Position numbers and translations under genes: made by a program. A stretch of 64,000 bases of DNA from Paenibacillus glycanilyticus (GTDB lineage: Bacteria; Bacillota; Bacilli; Paenibacillales; Paenibacillaceae), in contig NZ_BSSQ01000005.1 of the NCBI RefSeq assembly GCF_030161375.1, positions 186,001 through 250,000 of the forward strand. The letters are read 5' to 3'. This document shows, piece after piece, positions 1 to 8,174 of this stretch. The notes beneath the pieces were generated by a model. The model searched no databases, had not been told where the DNA came from, and saw only the letters and a program-made list of their open reading frames with translations. The stretch's first letter is position 1, and every line of letters starts with the position of its first letter.

Positions 1-265
1 CTCCGCCAGGATAACGAGACTGAATTTTACTTGCCAGGAACGGTTTTTTGCCTGTCCATTCCTTCAATGCCTTGCCGACCAGCCTCTCGGAATCACCGTA
101 AGCCCGTGCCGTGTCTATTAAATTAACGCCTTTTTCGAGACTATGCAGAACAGAACGGATCAACTCTTCCTCCTGATAGGATCCAAGCGTCCCTCCTAAT
201 CCCATAGCTCCGAAGCCGAGACGCGTGATGCTTTCGTCTGAACCGGCAAACTTCGAAAATTGCAT
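1..265 (-). CDS. Aldo/keto reductase, N-terminal part (cut by window edge)
   Basis: The reading frame starts at an ATG at 263-265 and runs off the left end of the window, giving about 88 residues. The N-terminus has the aldo/keto reductase pattern: a first strand with RLGFGAMGLGG, then NLIDTARAYGDSE, which carries the family's catalytic Asp and Tyr, then a Lys at the end of the next strand (FLASK). Members are NADPH-dependent reductases with a TIM-barrel fold in the cytoplasm. The start is preceded by GAGAGGAG about 10 bases upstream. It lies 26 bases downstream of the stop of the ferredoxin reductase gene on the same strand and may be the last gene of that operon. The substrate cannot be told. 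Confidence 0.85.
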   Translation of the reverse strand, partial: MQFSKFAGSDESITRLGFGAMGLGGTLGSYQEEELIRSVLHSLEKGVNLIDTARAYGDSERLVGKALKEWTGKKPFLASKIQSRYPGG

Positions 266-291
266 ACCAGAACTCCTCTCACGTTTATGCT

Positions 292-1524
292 TTAAAGCAA
301 AGATTTTAATCGGATCGCGGGATCGGACAATTGTTCCGAAGACGGCTTCGCCCGTCTCTCGATAAGCTTCTCCAGAATGCGAATCTCTTTCCCGAGGCTT
401 CCGTCTCCTATGCCGCTGGCGGCAACAATCGTCCCCTCTTCGTCAAGATGGACATACAATTGGTTCCCGTTCAATCCCGACCGTTCTACGGTTACGCATC
501 CGAGATCCGGAAGTCCAACAACCTGGAGCGTCTTATCGTATTGATCGGACCAGAACCAAGGTACGGCCGCGTAGGATTCCGTGCCGCCCACAAGATTCCT
601 AGCGGCAACAATCGCTTGATCAACCGCATTGCGCCATGCTTCAAGCCGCATTCGCTGACCGCCGAACAAATGATGAGGGAACGAGCAGCAATCTCCCGCC
701 GCATATATATGAGGATCGCTCGTACGGAGCTGATCATCCACGACAATGCCGTTATCGACGACCAGTCCGCTCGCGGAAGCCAGCGTTGTCTCCGGAATGG
801 CGCCGATACCCGCTACTATGACATCGCACTTCAGAATGGTACCGTCAGACAAGGTGACAGCATGCTCGCGCCCTGCGGGTGCATGAATCTGCTCGATACC
901 CGTCCCGAGCTTGAATTGAACGCCAGCCTCGCGGTGCCGGCTTTCCATTTGGCCGGCAATTTGAGCCGGTACCCCGCGCATTAGAATGCGCGGCGCAAGA
1001 TCAAGCAAAGTGACCTCGCATCCCGTCTCCCTGGCGCTTGCCGCGACCTCAAGCCCAATGAAGCCTCCGCCAATCACTACAACCCTCTTCCCGGCTGACA
1101 ATCTGGAGCGGAGAACAAGAGCATCGGCATACGTGCGAAGATACATCACACCGGAGGTGTCGGATCCTTCCAGCATCAGTCTGCGCGGATTGGCTCCCGT
1201 TGCAAGCAGCAACCTGTCATATCCCTTCGAGCTCCCGTCCTCGAAAACAACCCGCTTTTGCCCACGCTCAATCTTGATCGCTTCTTTGCCCGTGATTAGA
1301 TTAATCTGGTATGCGCCGCATTTCTGCTCGTCAAGGATCGTTGCGGGCGCGGGCGTCTGGGGCATAAGAAGAACCGTCTTTGACAGCGGGGGCCGTTCGT
1401 AAGGATGCATGTTCTCTCTGCCGACAATGGTAATCTCCCCATTAAATCCACCTTCCCGCAGTTCTATCGCTGCCCTTGCTCCAGCTTCGCCGGCACCTAC
1501 AATAACAATCGACTCTATCGTCAT
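292..1524 (-). CDS. FAD-dependent ferredoxin reductase (rubredoxin/ferredoxin reductase type)
   Basis: About 410 residues. Two Rossmann nucleotide-binding motifs are visible: VIVGAGEAGARAA at the N-terminus for FAD and VVVIGGGFIGLEVAA near residue 150 for NAD(P)H. The later IYAAGDC motif also binds FAD. This is the layout of oxygenase-coupled ferredoxin and rubredoxin reductases. The ATG at 1524 is chosen because TAAGGAG lies 9 bases upstream; a TTG at 1545 is in frame but has no ribosome site. The stop codon of the Rieske ferredoxin gene forms part of that ribosome site, so the two genes are probably translationally coupled. By context it passes electrons from NAD(P)H to the Rieske protein and then to the desaturase. 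That role is inferred. Confidence 0.88.
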   Translation of the reverse strand: MTIESIVIVGAGEAGARAAIELREGGFNGEITIVGRENMHPYERPPLSKTVLLMPQTPAPATILDEQKCGAYQINLITGKEAIKIERGQKRVVFEDGSSKGYDRLLLATGANPRRLMLEGSDTSGVMYLRTYADALVLRSRLSAGKRVVVIGGGFIGLEVAASARETGCEVTLLDLAPRILMRGVPAQIAGQMESRHREAGVQFKLGTGIEQIHAPAGREHAVTLSDGTILKCDVIVAGIGAIPETTLASASGLVVDNGIVVDDQLRTSDPHIYAAGDCCSFPHHLFGGQRMRLEAWRNAVDQAIVAARNLVGGTESYAAVPWFWSDQYDKTLQVVGLPDLGCVTVERSGLNGNQLYVHLDEEGTIVAASGIGDGSLGKEIRILEKLIERRAKPSSEQLSDPAIRLKSLL

Positions 1525-1537
1525 CACGTTCATCTCC

Positions 1538-1855
1538 TTACTCAATCCTCACATACACTTTGCCGCCTGTCACCTTCACGGGATACGTTTGAAGCGCGTC
1601 ACAAGCCGGCGTCTTCTTCGCTTGGCCGGTTGTATAGTCAAATCTTCCATTATGCTTCGGACACTCGATTATGTTTCCCATGACTAATCCATCGGACAAA
1701 TGAACGCGTTCATGGGTGCAGTAGCCGTTTGTAGCATAAAACGCATTTTTATCGGACCGGTACACAGCCAGCGTAACGGAGCCGTAATCGAACCGAATGA
1801 CATCCTCCTCCTCAATGTCATTCGAATCGCATACTTCAATCCATGGCTCTTGCAT
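1538..1855 (-). CDS. Rieske [2Fe-2S] ferredoxin
   Basis: A 105-residue soluble protein that is a single Rieske domain. The cluster ligands are visible as C46-T-H48 and C65-P-K-H68, with the usual spacing of 16 residues between the two pairs. Small proteins of this type (NirD/BphF-like) carry single electrons to oxygenases. The ATG at 1855 is chosen because AAGGAGG lies 7 bases upstream. The first 20 bases of the gene overlap the end of the desaturase gene in another frame. The reductase gene follows immediately. The pairing with a desaturase upstream and a reductase downstream suggests this is the intermediate carrier of that chain. Confidence 0.9.
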   Translation of the reverse strand: MQEPWIEVCDSNDIEEEDVIRFDYGSVTLAVYRSDKNAFYATNGYCTHERVHLSDGLVMGNIIECPKHNGRFDYTTGQAKKTPACDALQTYPVKVTGGKVYVRIE

Positions 1856-2939
1856 AATGATTTCCTCCTTCAACGGGAATTGGTTTATAGCGGTAAGGCT
1901 GTGCGCTCACCGGCAACTCTCGCACAATCGTGTAGGCAGGGTCTTTTCCCTGCTTCCGCAATGCGCTTACAACTTCCCTTATAGCCGCCCACGTACTCCG
2001 GCACGGCTTGGGGCAGTCCCCTTTCATCTCGGCGTGCAACTGCGGCAACGCATGATAAGGGACCATCGGAAACATATGATGCTCAATGTGGTAATTCATG
2101 TTCCAATAGATGAAACGGAAAAACGGATTCATATAGATCGTTCTCGAGTTCAGGCGATGATCTACCACGTCTTCATGCAAACCGAGATGCTGGCAGAGAC
2201 CAAACGTCAGCACCAGGATCGATCCATAGAAGGAGGGCAGCACAACGAACATGGCGGGCAGTATACTTTGCGTATATAGGCATGCCGCGACAACCGCCGC
2301 AAATATGAGCAAATATACGCGTGATTCCCAAAATGTCTTGCGATATTCGGATTTCGGGATGTATTCCTTTTCTTCTTTATCAATCATGCCGAATGCGTGA
2401 AGACACATCCGTTTGATATCTTTGGGGCCTGCGTACAAATGCATGATCTCCATCAGGATGATCCTCCACACGGGCGGGCGAGGCTGCGCGATCTCCGGGT
2501 CCCGCCCAACGATGTACGTATCCGTATGGTGACGGGCATGACTCCAGCGCCAAGGCGTAGCCGGTCTAAGCACAAGAAAAGAAGCGAACTGGTAGATGAC
2601 TTCATTCATCCACGGTGTTTTGAAAGCCGTCCCATGTCCGCATTCATGCCATCTGGAATCGCCAGGAGAAGCGTATAGGATGCCGTAGATCAAAAAGGCA
2701 GGTATGGCAAGCCAAGTCCCCCATGCCTGAAAGGCTAGTAAACCCGAGCCAACTAACAAGGCTAACCAGATGACGGTGTCCCTGATAGCGGGGCCGTTCT
2801 TGCGTTTCATTAACTCTTTCATACGCTTGCGGGGTATCGGGCTGGCATACCATTCCGCCGAAGCCAATCCGCTTTCCAGAGCCCGTTTATTCTCAGGACC
2901 CGATAGGCTATAATCCCTCTTGGCCTGTACAACGCCCAT
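1836..2939 (-). CDS. Membrane fatty-acid desaturase
   Basis: 367 residues from the ATG at 2939, which has GGAGGAGG 7 bases upstream; an ATG at about 2970 is less likely. The three histidine boxes of membrane desaturases are present: H98ECGH102, H134ARHH138 and H284IEHH288, with a further HLGLH at 251-255. Hydrophobic stretches near 55-90 and 205-250 fit a membrane-embedded di-iron enzyme that puts double bonds into acyl chains. It is the first gene of an overlapping operon with a Rieske ferredoxin and a ferredoxin reductase, so the enzyme probably has a dedicated redox chain. The position of the double bond and the substrate are not deducible. Bacillus Des is a different sequence type and lacks such partners. 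Confidence 0.88.
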   Translation of the reverse strand: MGVVQAKRDYSLSGPENKRALESGLASAEWYASPIPRKRMKELMKRKNGPAIRDTVIWLALLVGSGLLAFQAWGTWLAIPAFLIYGILYASPGDSRWHECGHGTAFKTPWMNEVIYQFASFLVLRPATPWRWSHARHHTDTYIVGRDPEIAQPRPPVWRIILMEIMHLYAGPKDIKRMCLHAFGMIDKEEKEYIPKSEYRKTFWESRVYLLIFAAVVAACLYTQSILPAMFVVLPSFYGSILVLTFGLCQHLGLHEDVVDHRLNSRTIYMNPFFRFIYWNMNYHIEHHMFPMVPYHALPQLHAEMKGDCPKPCRSTWAAIREVVSALRKQGKDPAYTIVRELPVSAQPYRYKPIPVEGGNHYARAMD

Positions 2940-3030
2940 TCCTAATTCCTCCTCCATTCGACTGCTATCCATGTTTAATCCAAGTATAAGTCGTTCTCCA
3001 TACCCTGTATTTAGCTTAAGTTTATAAAGT

Positions 3031-3048
3031 TGTGTCCAATAGCACACA
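3031..3048. promoter_or_regulatory. Inverted repeat upstream of the desaturase operon
   Basis: TGTGT, eight bases, then ACACA lies about 95 bases upstream of the desaturase start, in a 220-base AT-rich gap. It could be an operator for the operon. A TATACT that could serve as a -10 lies between it and the gene. No regulator is adjacent, so this is a weak call. Confidence 0.25.
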
Positions 3049-3089
3049 AGAGATATTGTCATTCAACAAGAGATAAAGCGGTCGTTGCC

Positions 3090-3122
3090 AAAAAAAAAGA
3101 AGCAGTTCTTTGTCTGCTTCCT
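3090..3122 (-). terminator. Rho-independent terminator after the Gfo/Idh gene
   Basis: On the minus strand GAAGCAG, an 8-base loop and CTGCTTC are followed by nine T. It sits about 40 bases after the stop of the dehydrogenase gene. Confidence 0.8.
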
Positions 3123-3160
3123 CGTACATTAGGGGCCGGCCACTCCTTATGTAATTCTAT

Positions 3161-4405
3161 TTAGAAACGATAGGCTACAAAGCTATCCGGGTCCAATAGT
3201 TCCCAGTTCTCCGGCGGCTTGCCGAAATCCGTAACTTCCATCATCTCTCCATTATTCAAAGACGATTCGTGGGCGATTAGTCCCGGCATGATATAATCCG
3301 CTGCTCTCCAAGCATGGTTAGGAGGCAATTTCTTGGTCCAGACGGCCTTCAGAAAATCATCTACAAGAAATTGATGGGAACCAAAGTGGCCGTTCGGAAG
3401 ACCGTCAAAGCTCTCCGGTAGCCGGTAGCTGTGATGAACTTTCGCCAGCGAAGCGTGGAAATCGTGATGGAGAACTTTATGCGTGCCTTCCCCGTCTTCC
3501 GCAACTTCTACATATTCGTCCGTACAATCCAGATCCGAAGTCAGATCTTCGACCTGTCCCCACTTTAAGTTCGACCAAACCGAGCCGCCCGCATGTTCTT
3601 CAAAGCTGCCGCTAGTGCCAAACATACTCATGTACACACTGTTCTTCCCGCCCCATCCGACACGGCGGAATTCGTTCACGCGCATCATTCCGCCATCGGA
3701 TGTACGAACTAGAGCACTCTGATTGCTGAACGGATTATTCCACAGGTTGCCGTCTTTGCGGAAAATACCGTCTTCGTGCTCGTCGACGTATCCGAGACAA
3801 GATACATGTGTCGCTCTTGCTCCCGTTACGGACAGAATCATGCTAACGGAGTGGGTCGGATAATACATAGGCGGTATTCCCGCCACCTTCTTCCAGTCCT
3901 CTCCGCCGGAATGTTTGAAGGCATCGTAGAAACCATGAAGCATGTCATGCAAATATTGAGCTTCCCCATATACGAATTTACCGAAATGTCCCGCCTTGAA
4001 CCGGTCTCTGCAAATGACCGTGCTTGGATAATAATAGCTCGTCTCACCGGTCATATAGATAAGACCCGTTTCCTTTACCGCATCCAGAATCAACGCAATC
4101 TCTTCTTTCGATTGTGCCATAGGGACGGCGCAGTATACATGTTTGCCGGCCTTAAGCGCCTTCAACGTCTGTTCGCCATGAAGATGGCGCTGCGTAAAGA
4201 TCGCAACCGCATCAACATCGCTCAACAGCATCTCATCAAGCGAACGATAAGTCTCTTTTATCCCGAAGAATTCGGCGTACTTGTCGAGCCGGTCTTGCCG
4301 CTGCTCTGCTAGCGCCACCTGGTCTACGAACGGATGCGCCTGAAATAAAGGGATAAAACATTTTGAGAACTGACCTGCACCTACAACACCAATCTTATAA
4401 CCCAT
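3161..4405 (-). CDS. Gfo/Idh/MocA family oxidoreductase
   Basis: 414 residues. The N-terminus IGVVGAGQFSKCF is the Rossmann NAD(P) motif of this family. Further on, AVPMAQS takes the place of the usual EKP motif, so the catalytic Lys of that motif is missing here. The C-terminal alpha/beta domain follows. Family members oxidise or reduce sugars, inositols and related polyols. The start has GAGGAGG about 11 bases upstream. It stands alone between two terminators, with a GH74-like hydrolase upstream, so a role in sugar metabolism is plausible. The substituted EKP motif makes the exact chemistry uncertain. Confidence 0.82.
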   Translation of the reverse strand: MGYKIGVVGAGQFSKCFIPLFQAHPFVDQVALAEQRQDRLDKYAEFFGIKETYRSLDEMLLSDVDAVAIFTQRHLHGEQTLKALKAGKHVYCAVPMAQSKEEIALILDAVKETGLIYMTGETSYYYPSTVICRDRFKAGHFGKFVYGEAQYLHDMLHGFYDAFKHSGGEDWKKVAGIPPMYYPTHSVSMILSVTGARATHVSCLGYVDEHEDGIFRKDGNLWNNPFSNQSALVRTSDGGMMRVNEFRRVGWGGKNSVYMSMFGTSGSFEEHAGGSVWSNLKWGQVEDLTSDLDCTDEYVEVAEDGEGTHKVLHHDFHASLAKVHHSYRLPESFDGLPNGHFGSHQFLVDDFLKAVWTKKLPPNHAWRAADYIMPGLIAHESSLNNGEMMEVTDFGKPPENWELLDPDSFVAYRF

Positions 4406-4445
4406 TTCCCGTATTCCTCCTCAGAAGCGTATGAAATTTATGCCT

Positions 4446-4455
4446 CAAACGTTTG
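4446..4455. promoter_or_regulatory. Palindrome CAAACGTTTG, possible LacI-type operator
   Basis: A perfect 10-base palindrome lies 41 bases upstream of the Gfo/Idh start. Its central CG and symmetry resemble LacI-family operators, but it fits the cre consensus poorly. No LacI gene is nearby. Confidence 0.3.
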
Positions 4456-4569
4456 CCAATTGCGGTCCATATGATATACACCTTCATTGTAAACGCTCCA
4501 AAACGTATTTGTATTTATCCCAAATCATCAATTAAGTTGCCAAAATCACTAATGACCCAACAATAACGA

Positions 4570-4620
4570 AACAGCAGCAGCCATGGACGAGAAAACAAAG
4601 TCCTAGACTGCTGCTGTTTT
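4570..4620 (-). terminator. Hairpin terminator after the GH74-like gene
   Basis: The arms AACAGCAGCAG and CTGCTGCTGTT pair across a 27-base loop, with short T runs on both strands. It lies 18 bases after the stop of the minus-strand hydrolase gene. Confidence 0.6.
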
Positions 4621-4637
4621 ATTAAACGTTCTCTCAT

Positions 4638-6734
4638 TTAACTTTCTTTTTCACCGTAATAGTAGCCTCTACCGTTTGTACCAATATATACGCGACCATA
4701 GACTTGCCTGTCGCCTTCCATGCAGTTAGGATCATTGCCGACGCGGTTTGCATCATCGTTAATCCGAATCCAAGTCGTACCTTTGTCGTCAGATCGGAAA
4801 ATACCTTCAACGCCGCCCACGCGTCCATATACATAGACTGCAGGCATGTCTTCGCTAAGCCCCTTGCCAAAAGCAAATAAATAAGCCTGGTCGACATTGT
4901 GCAATTTCGTAAAGGTATCTCCAAAATCACAGGATGCGTATATGCCTTCATGGTTCAGGTTAACCCACACATGGCCTTTATTATTAGGCATTGCTTTCAT
5001 GTTTGAGAAAGTCTCAAGAGGCAATTCACTGACTTTCATCCAGTACATGCCCCCATCGGTACTTCTATAAACCTCGCCAAGATGATAAATGTAGTACACA
5101 TTGTTTTGGACTCGATCAGAAGCAAGGCAATGATTATTCGACCAAAATTTCTCAACGCTGCCTTTTGGCGCGCCTACAGACTCTTGCCAGGTGACACCTG
5201 CATCAAAGGTTACTTTGGGCGTGTCTTGAATGGGAAGAACAACAAAATTGTTCTCATTTACCGGATTCATAGCTAACTTGCCATTTGCGCCAAAAGGCCA
5301 ATTTTTAAATGCCGTCCAATTGACCCCATTATCACAGGAGTAGCCACCGCCTCCAGTTTTGCCCCATTCCCAAGAACCAACTCTAGCCATGAAGCTCGGA
5401 TTACTCTCACAGAAGTCAATACCCGTTGTTTCTTGCATCTGTGGACCACCATGTTTATGTAGCGGGCTTTCTTTCAAATTGGTATGGCGCATACCATCGT
5501 TGTCCGCAATACCTGTAATGATATTAGCTCCAATGGGAGGACAAATCATAGTGAAGCTAACCATAGATTCATATCCTTGCGTATAAGACTTCCAATGGCG
5601 CGGTTTCTGTGATAGGTCATCTGTTCGCCAAATCGCATACCAGTCTGTCAAATACACTTGGCTTGGGTTATGCGGATTTATTACTATACTGGAAGTGGCT
5701 GCGCTAAAGTAGCAACTAGGAAACCATGGTACATCTGCCTCGGCAATGGATTGGTTGGTAACCAACTCCCAACTATCGCCGCCATTAAGCGTAATAAATA
5801 TGGGATTCCAAAACCCGTTAAACCTAACCGAACACACCACTCGATCCGGATTTGTTGGATCAGCGGATATCCCCGTATATTCTTTGTAAACGGGATCTGG
5901 TGTAATATTTTTTGTAATACCTGACTCATATTTATATACGCCACTAGTCACGTCTGTCGTTCGTGCATCACAATAACCGGCTGAAATAAATAACGTACCT
6001 TCGCTATTCATACTCATACGATTCGGCATCAATGGCGTGTTCGGAATGACTTGGAATGTTTCGCCGCCATCTAGCGTTTCATATACGCCTTCACCGCATA
6101 TCCCAACAAAAAATCTCTGGCATCTGCCATTAACAACGCTATTGGGATCGAACATAACACTTCTGATCCCATTTCCTTTCATTCCGTCCGGAACACCGGA
6201 AAGTTGTCTCCAATTATCGTTTTTCGTCGCTTGTTCCATCATGTAGAGACCGTCATTTCGTGTACCGCAGACAACATAGTCACTATTAGACGGATCGACT
6301 GCGATACACTCGCCATTCCATCGCATGGCTAGATTGCCTCTAAAATCTTTGTTAAGGTTCGTTCTCTCCCATGTCATACCTCTATCTCGTGACCTAAGGA
6401 CATCGCAAGGATTGTCGTCTATATCCGTTTCGAAGTATTGCATCACTTCTTCTTTGCTATATTTACCTGCCGCTGCATAAATAACGTCCGTATTCTGGGC
6501 GTCAAGCGCAACAGAATCAATGCCATAGAAATTACGCTCGCTTAGACCAAACGAATCCATCAATTGAATCCATCTTTCTTCCTCTTTAAAGAAGCGGTAT
6601 AAACCACCCACATCCGTTCTAACATAGATAAGATCTTCTTCTTTGGGATGAATAATTAGACCTGTAGCATAGCCGCCTCCACCGATTCTAAGGCTATTCC
6701 ACTTATATTGATCACTCGTAACGGTTTGATTCAT
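4638..6734 (-). CDS. GH74-like beta-propeller glycoside hydrolase, no signal peptide
   Basis: 698 residues from the ATG at 6734, which has GAGAGGAG 8 bases upstream. The N-terminus (IGGGGYATGLIIHP, then RTDVGGLYRF) closely follows GH74 xyloglucanases, where the Asp of TDVGG, here D41, is catalytic. The second expected Asp region is IADNDGMRH at about 409-416. Many sortilin/BNR-type repeats (S/T-x-D-x-G-x-T-W) run through the protein, as in two seven-bladed propellers. Unlike typical secreted GH74 enzymes it starts straight into the catalytic domain, so it is predicted to be cytoplasmic and may act on imported oligosaccharides. The family call is from motifs; the substrate is inferred. Confidence 0.75.
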   Translation of the reverse strand: MNQTVTSDQYKWNSLRIGGGGYATGLIIHPKEEDLIYVRTDVGGLYRFFKEEERWIQLMDSFGLSERNFYGIDSVALDAQNTDVIYAAAGKYSKEEVMQYFETDIDDNPCDVLRSRDRGMTWERTNLNKDFRGNLAMRWNGECIAVDPSNSDYVVCGTRNDGLYMMEQATKNDNWRQLSGVPDGMKGNGIRSVMFDPNSVVNGRCQRFFVGICGEGVYETLDGGETFQVIPNTPLMPNRMSMNSEGTLFISAGYCDARTTDVTSGVYKYESGITKNITPDPVYKEYTGISADPTNPDRVVCSVRFNGFWNPIFITLNGGDSWELVTNQSIAEADVPWFPSCYFSAATSSIVINPHNPSQVYLTDWYAIWRTDDLSQKPRHWKSYTQGYESMVSFTMICPPIGANIITGIADNDGMRHTNLKESPLHKHGGPQMQETTGIDFCESNPSFMARVGSWEWGKTGGGGYSCDNGVNWTAFKNWPFGANGKLAMNPVNENNFVVLPIQDTPKVTFDAGVTWQESVGAPKGSVEKFWSNNHCLASDRVQNNVYYIYHLGEVYRSTDGGMYWMKVSELPLETFSNMKAMPNNKGHVWVNLNHEGIYASCDFGDTFTKLHNVDQAYLFAFGKGLSEDMPAVYVYGRVGGVEGIFRSDDKGTTWIRINDDANRVGNDPNCMEGDRQVYGRVYIGTNGRGYYYGEKES

Positions 6735-6886
6735 TATTAAACTCCTCTCGTATAATAGGCGGTCGCCGCTCTTCCAATTATATCTGCGGCGTTCTGCACG
6801 AAATATGTCTTCCGCCAACGAAACCTTGTTCGACAAATCGGAAATGATACGTGATCTTGAGCGGTACTAGCCGGAGCGCCGCATAA

Positions 6887-6925
6887 AAAAAAGAGGTCGG
6901 GCAGTAACGGTCTGCTCAACCTCTA
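6887..6925 (-). terminator. Terminator of the germination operon
   Basis: On the minus strand AGAGGTTGAGCAG pairs with CTGCCCGACCTCT and is followed by eight T. It sits directly after the gerC-type gene. Confidence 0.85.
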
Positions 6926-6932
6926 AGCTTGT

Positions 6933-8174
6933 CTAGTCCGGTTCTGTTGCTTCTTGCTCGTTTTCGGGACGTACCATTGGTGCCTTCAGCAAGAAACTAT
7001 CTGTCGTAATTCCGGACTGCCTGATATTGGCTGTCACTTTCACCTTCACGTCCGCATCCTCGAACACCGGGCTCCAATTGCTCTTCAGTTTGTTGTATTG
7101 CTGATGCTGCTGAATATCGAGCAGGTCGCCGAACCCGAAGATATCGGCTTTGTACTTATGCTGCACTTTGCTTACCGTCCCCTTGATCTGATCCTCCATG
7201 TAAGCTTCAATTTGCTTCTGGAGTCTGCTGATTTCTTGGTTGTCTGATAGCCTTACCTTGCATTCCATAAATGAGATGTAGGATTGGATCGAGATCGAGA
7301 TATCAATCTTTAGCTTGCCGTCCGTATAATTGACCTTCTTCTTCGTTGAAGAATTAATGACGTTGTACGAACCCATTTTGCCGGGTTCTCCGCATCCAAA
7401 AGTCAACACGGACTGCTTCAGCTTACCCTGCACCCACAGAACGTTGCGCGTATCCCCTAGCGACAGAAAGCCGAGCAGTTGATTATGGTGGAATACCCCT
7501 GAACCTGCCAGCTCCACAAGCGCAGACGGCTCGATCTTGCGCATGTTGGTGATTTGATTGCCCTTTTGCACATCTCCTTTGACGCGTATTGCGCCAAGAA
7601 GAGGCTCCTTAGTATCCGATTGCCAAGCCAAGATGAAGTCTCTTAATTTGATCATCGGATCGCTTCCCCATTCCTTCTCCCCAAGCTCCATTTGGGAGAC
7701 AATCTTGAACGAGGATACTCTCACCATGGGATGGGATATCTTCAGCGTATCCTCTGCTGGGCTCCCATGCGTCATGACAAAATTCACATTCTCGCGGAAT
7801 TCCCGATTCGATTCGAAATAATCGAGAAAGCTGAGAAGGCCCTCTCTTGCAATCTCCTCGCTAACGACAACGAGTTGAATATGCGAGTACAGCATTTTAC
7901 GGGGAATGCCCGTATTAATTCTGCGAATGGCTTCAACTACCGATTTGCCTTCATAACTGTAGACCACGCTAGGCATATTCCCGGATAACTTCTTAGACGT
8001 CATTTCTCCGGGATTGATAACTTCCAGCGTTACTTTGTATTTATCATGCTTGCCCGCATCGATAGCGATGCCGGAGACAATCGCCATATTGTTAAGCTCG
8101 TAATGGTCCCAACACCCGCTTAAGACCAGCAGGAGCATCACCGAGCATAGTCCGGAGAGGAAGGGATGCTTCAA
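6933..8174 (-). CDS. Spore germination receptor C subunit, Ger(x)C lipoprotein
   Basis: 413 residues with a lipoprotein signal (hydrophobic stretch, then LSGC21) followed by WDHYELNNMAIVSGIAIDAG, the hallmark start of Ger(x)C proteins. In Bacillus the C subunit is a lipoprotein on the outer face of the inner spore membrane and completes a nutrient receptor with the A and B subunits. Its start overlaps the stop of the A-subunit gene by 4 bases, and a strong terminator follows, so it ends the operon. The germinant cannot be read from the sequence. Confidence 0.93.
   Translation of the reverse strand: MKHPFLSGLCSVMLLLVLSGCWDHYELNNMAIVSGIAIDAGKHDKYKVTLEVINPGEMTSKKLSGNMPSVVYSYEGKSVVEAIRRINTGIPRKMLYSHIQLVVVSEEIAREGLLSFLDYFESNREFRENVNFVMTHGSPAEDTLKISHPMVRVSSFKIVSQMELGEKEWGSDPMIKLRDFILAWQSDTKEPLLGAIRVKGDVQKGNQITNMRKIEPSALVELAGSGVFHHNQLLGFLSLGDTRNVLWVQGKLKQSVLTFGCGEPGKMGSYNVINSSTKKKVNYTDGKLKIDISISIQSYISFMECKVRLSDNQEISRLQKQIEAYMEDQIKGTVSKVQHKYKADIFGFGDLLDIQQHQQYNKLKSNWSPVFEDADVKVKVTANIRQSGITTDSFLLKAPMVRPENEQEATEPD

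Noticed and set aside
4446..4455. cre site upstream of the Gfo/Idh gene
   Set aside because: CAAACGTTTG is palindromic but fails the cre consensus at several outer positions.
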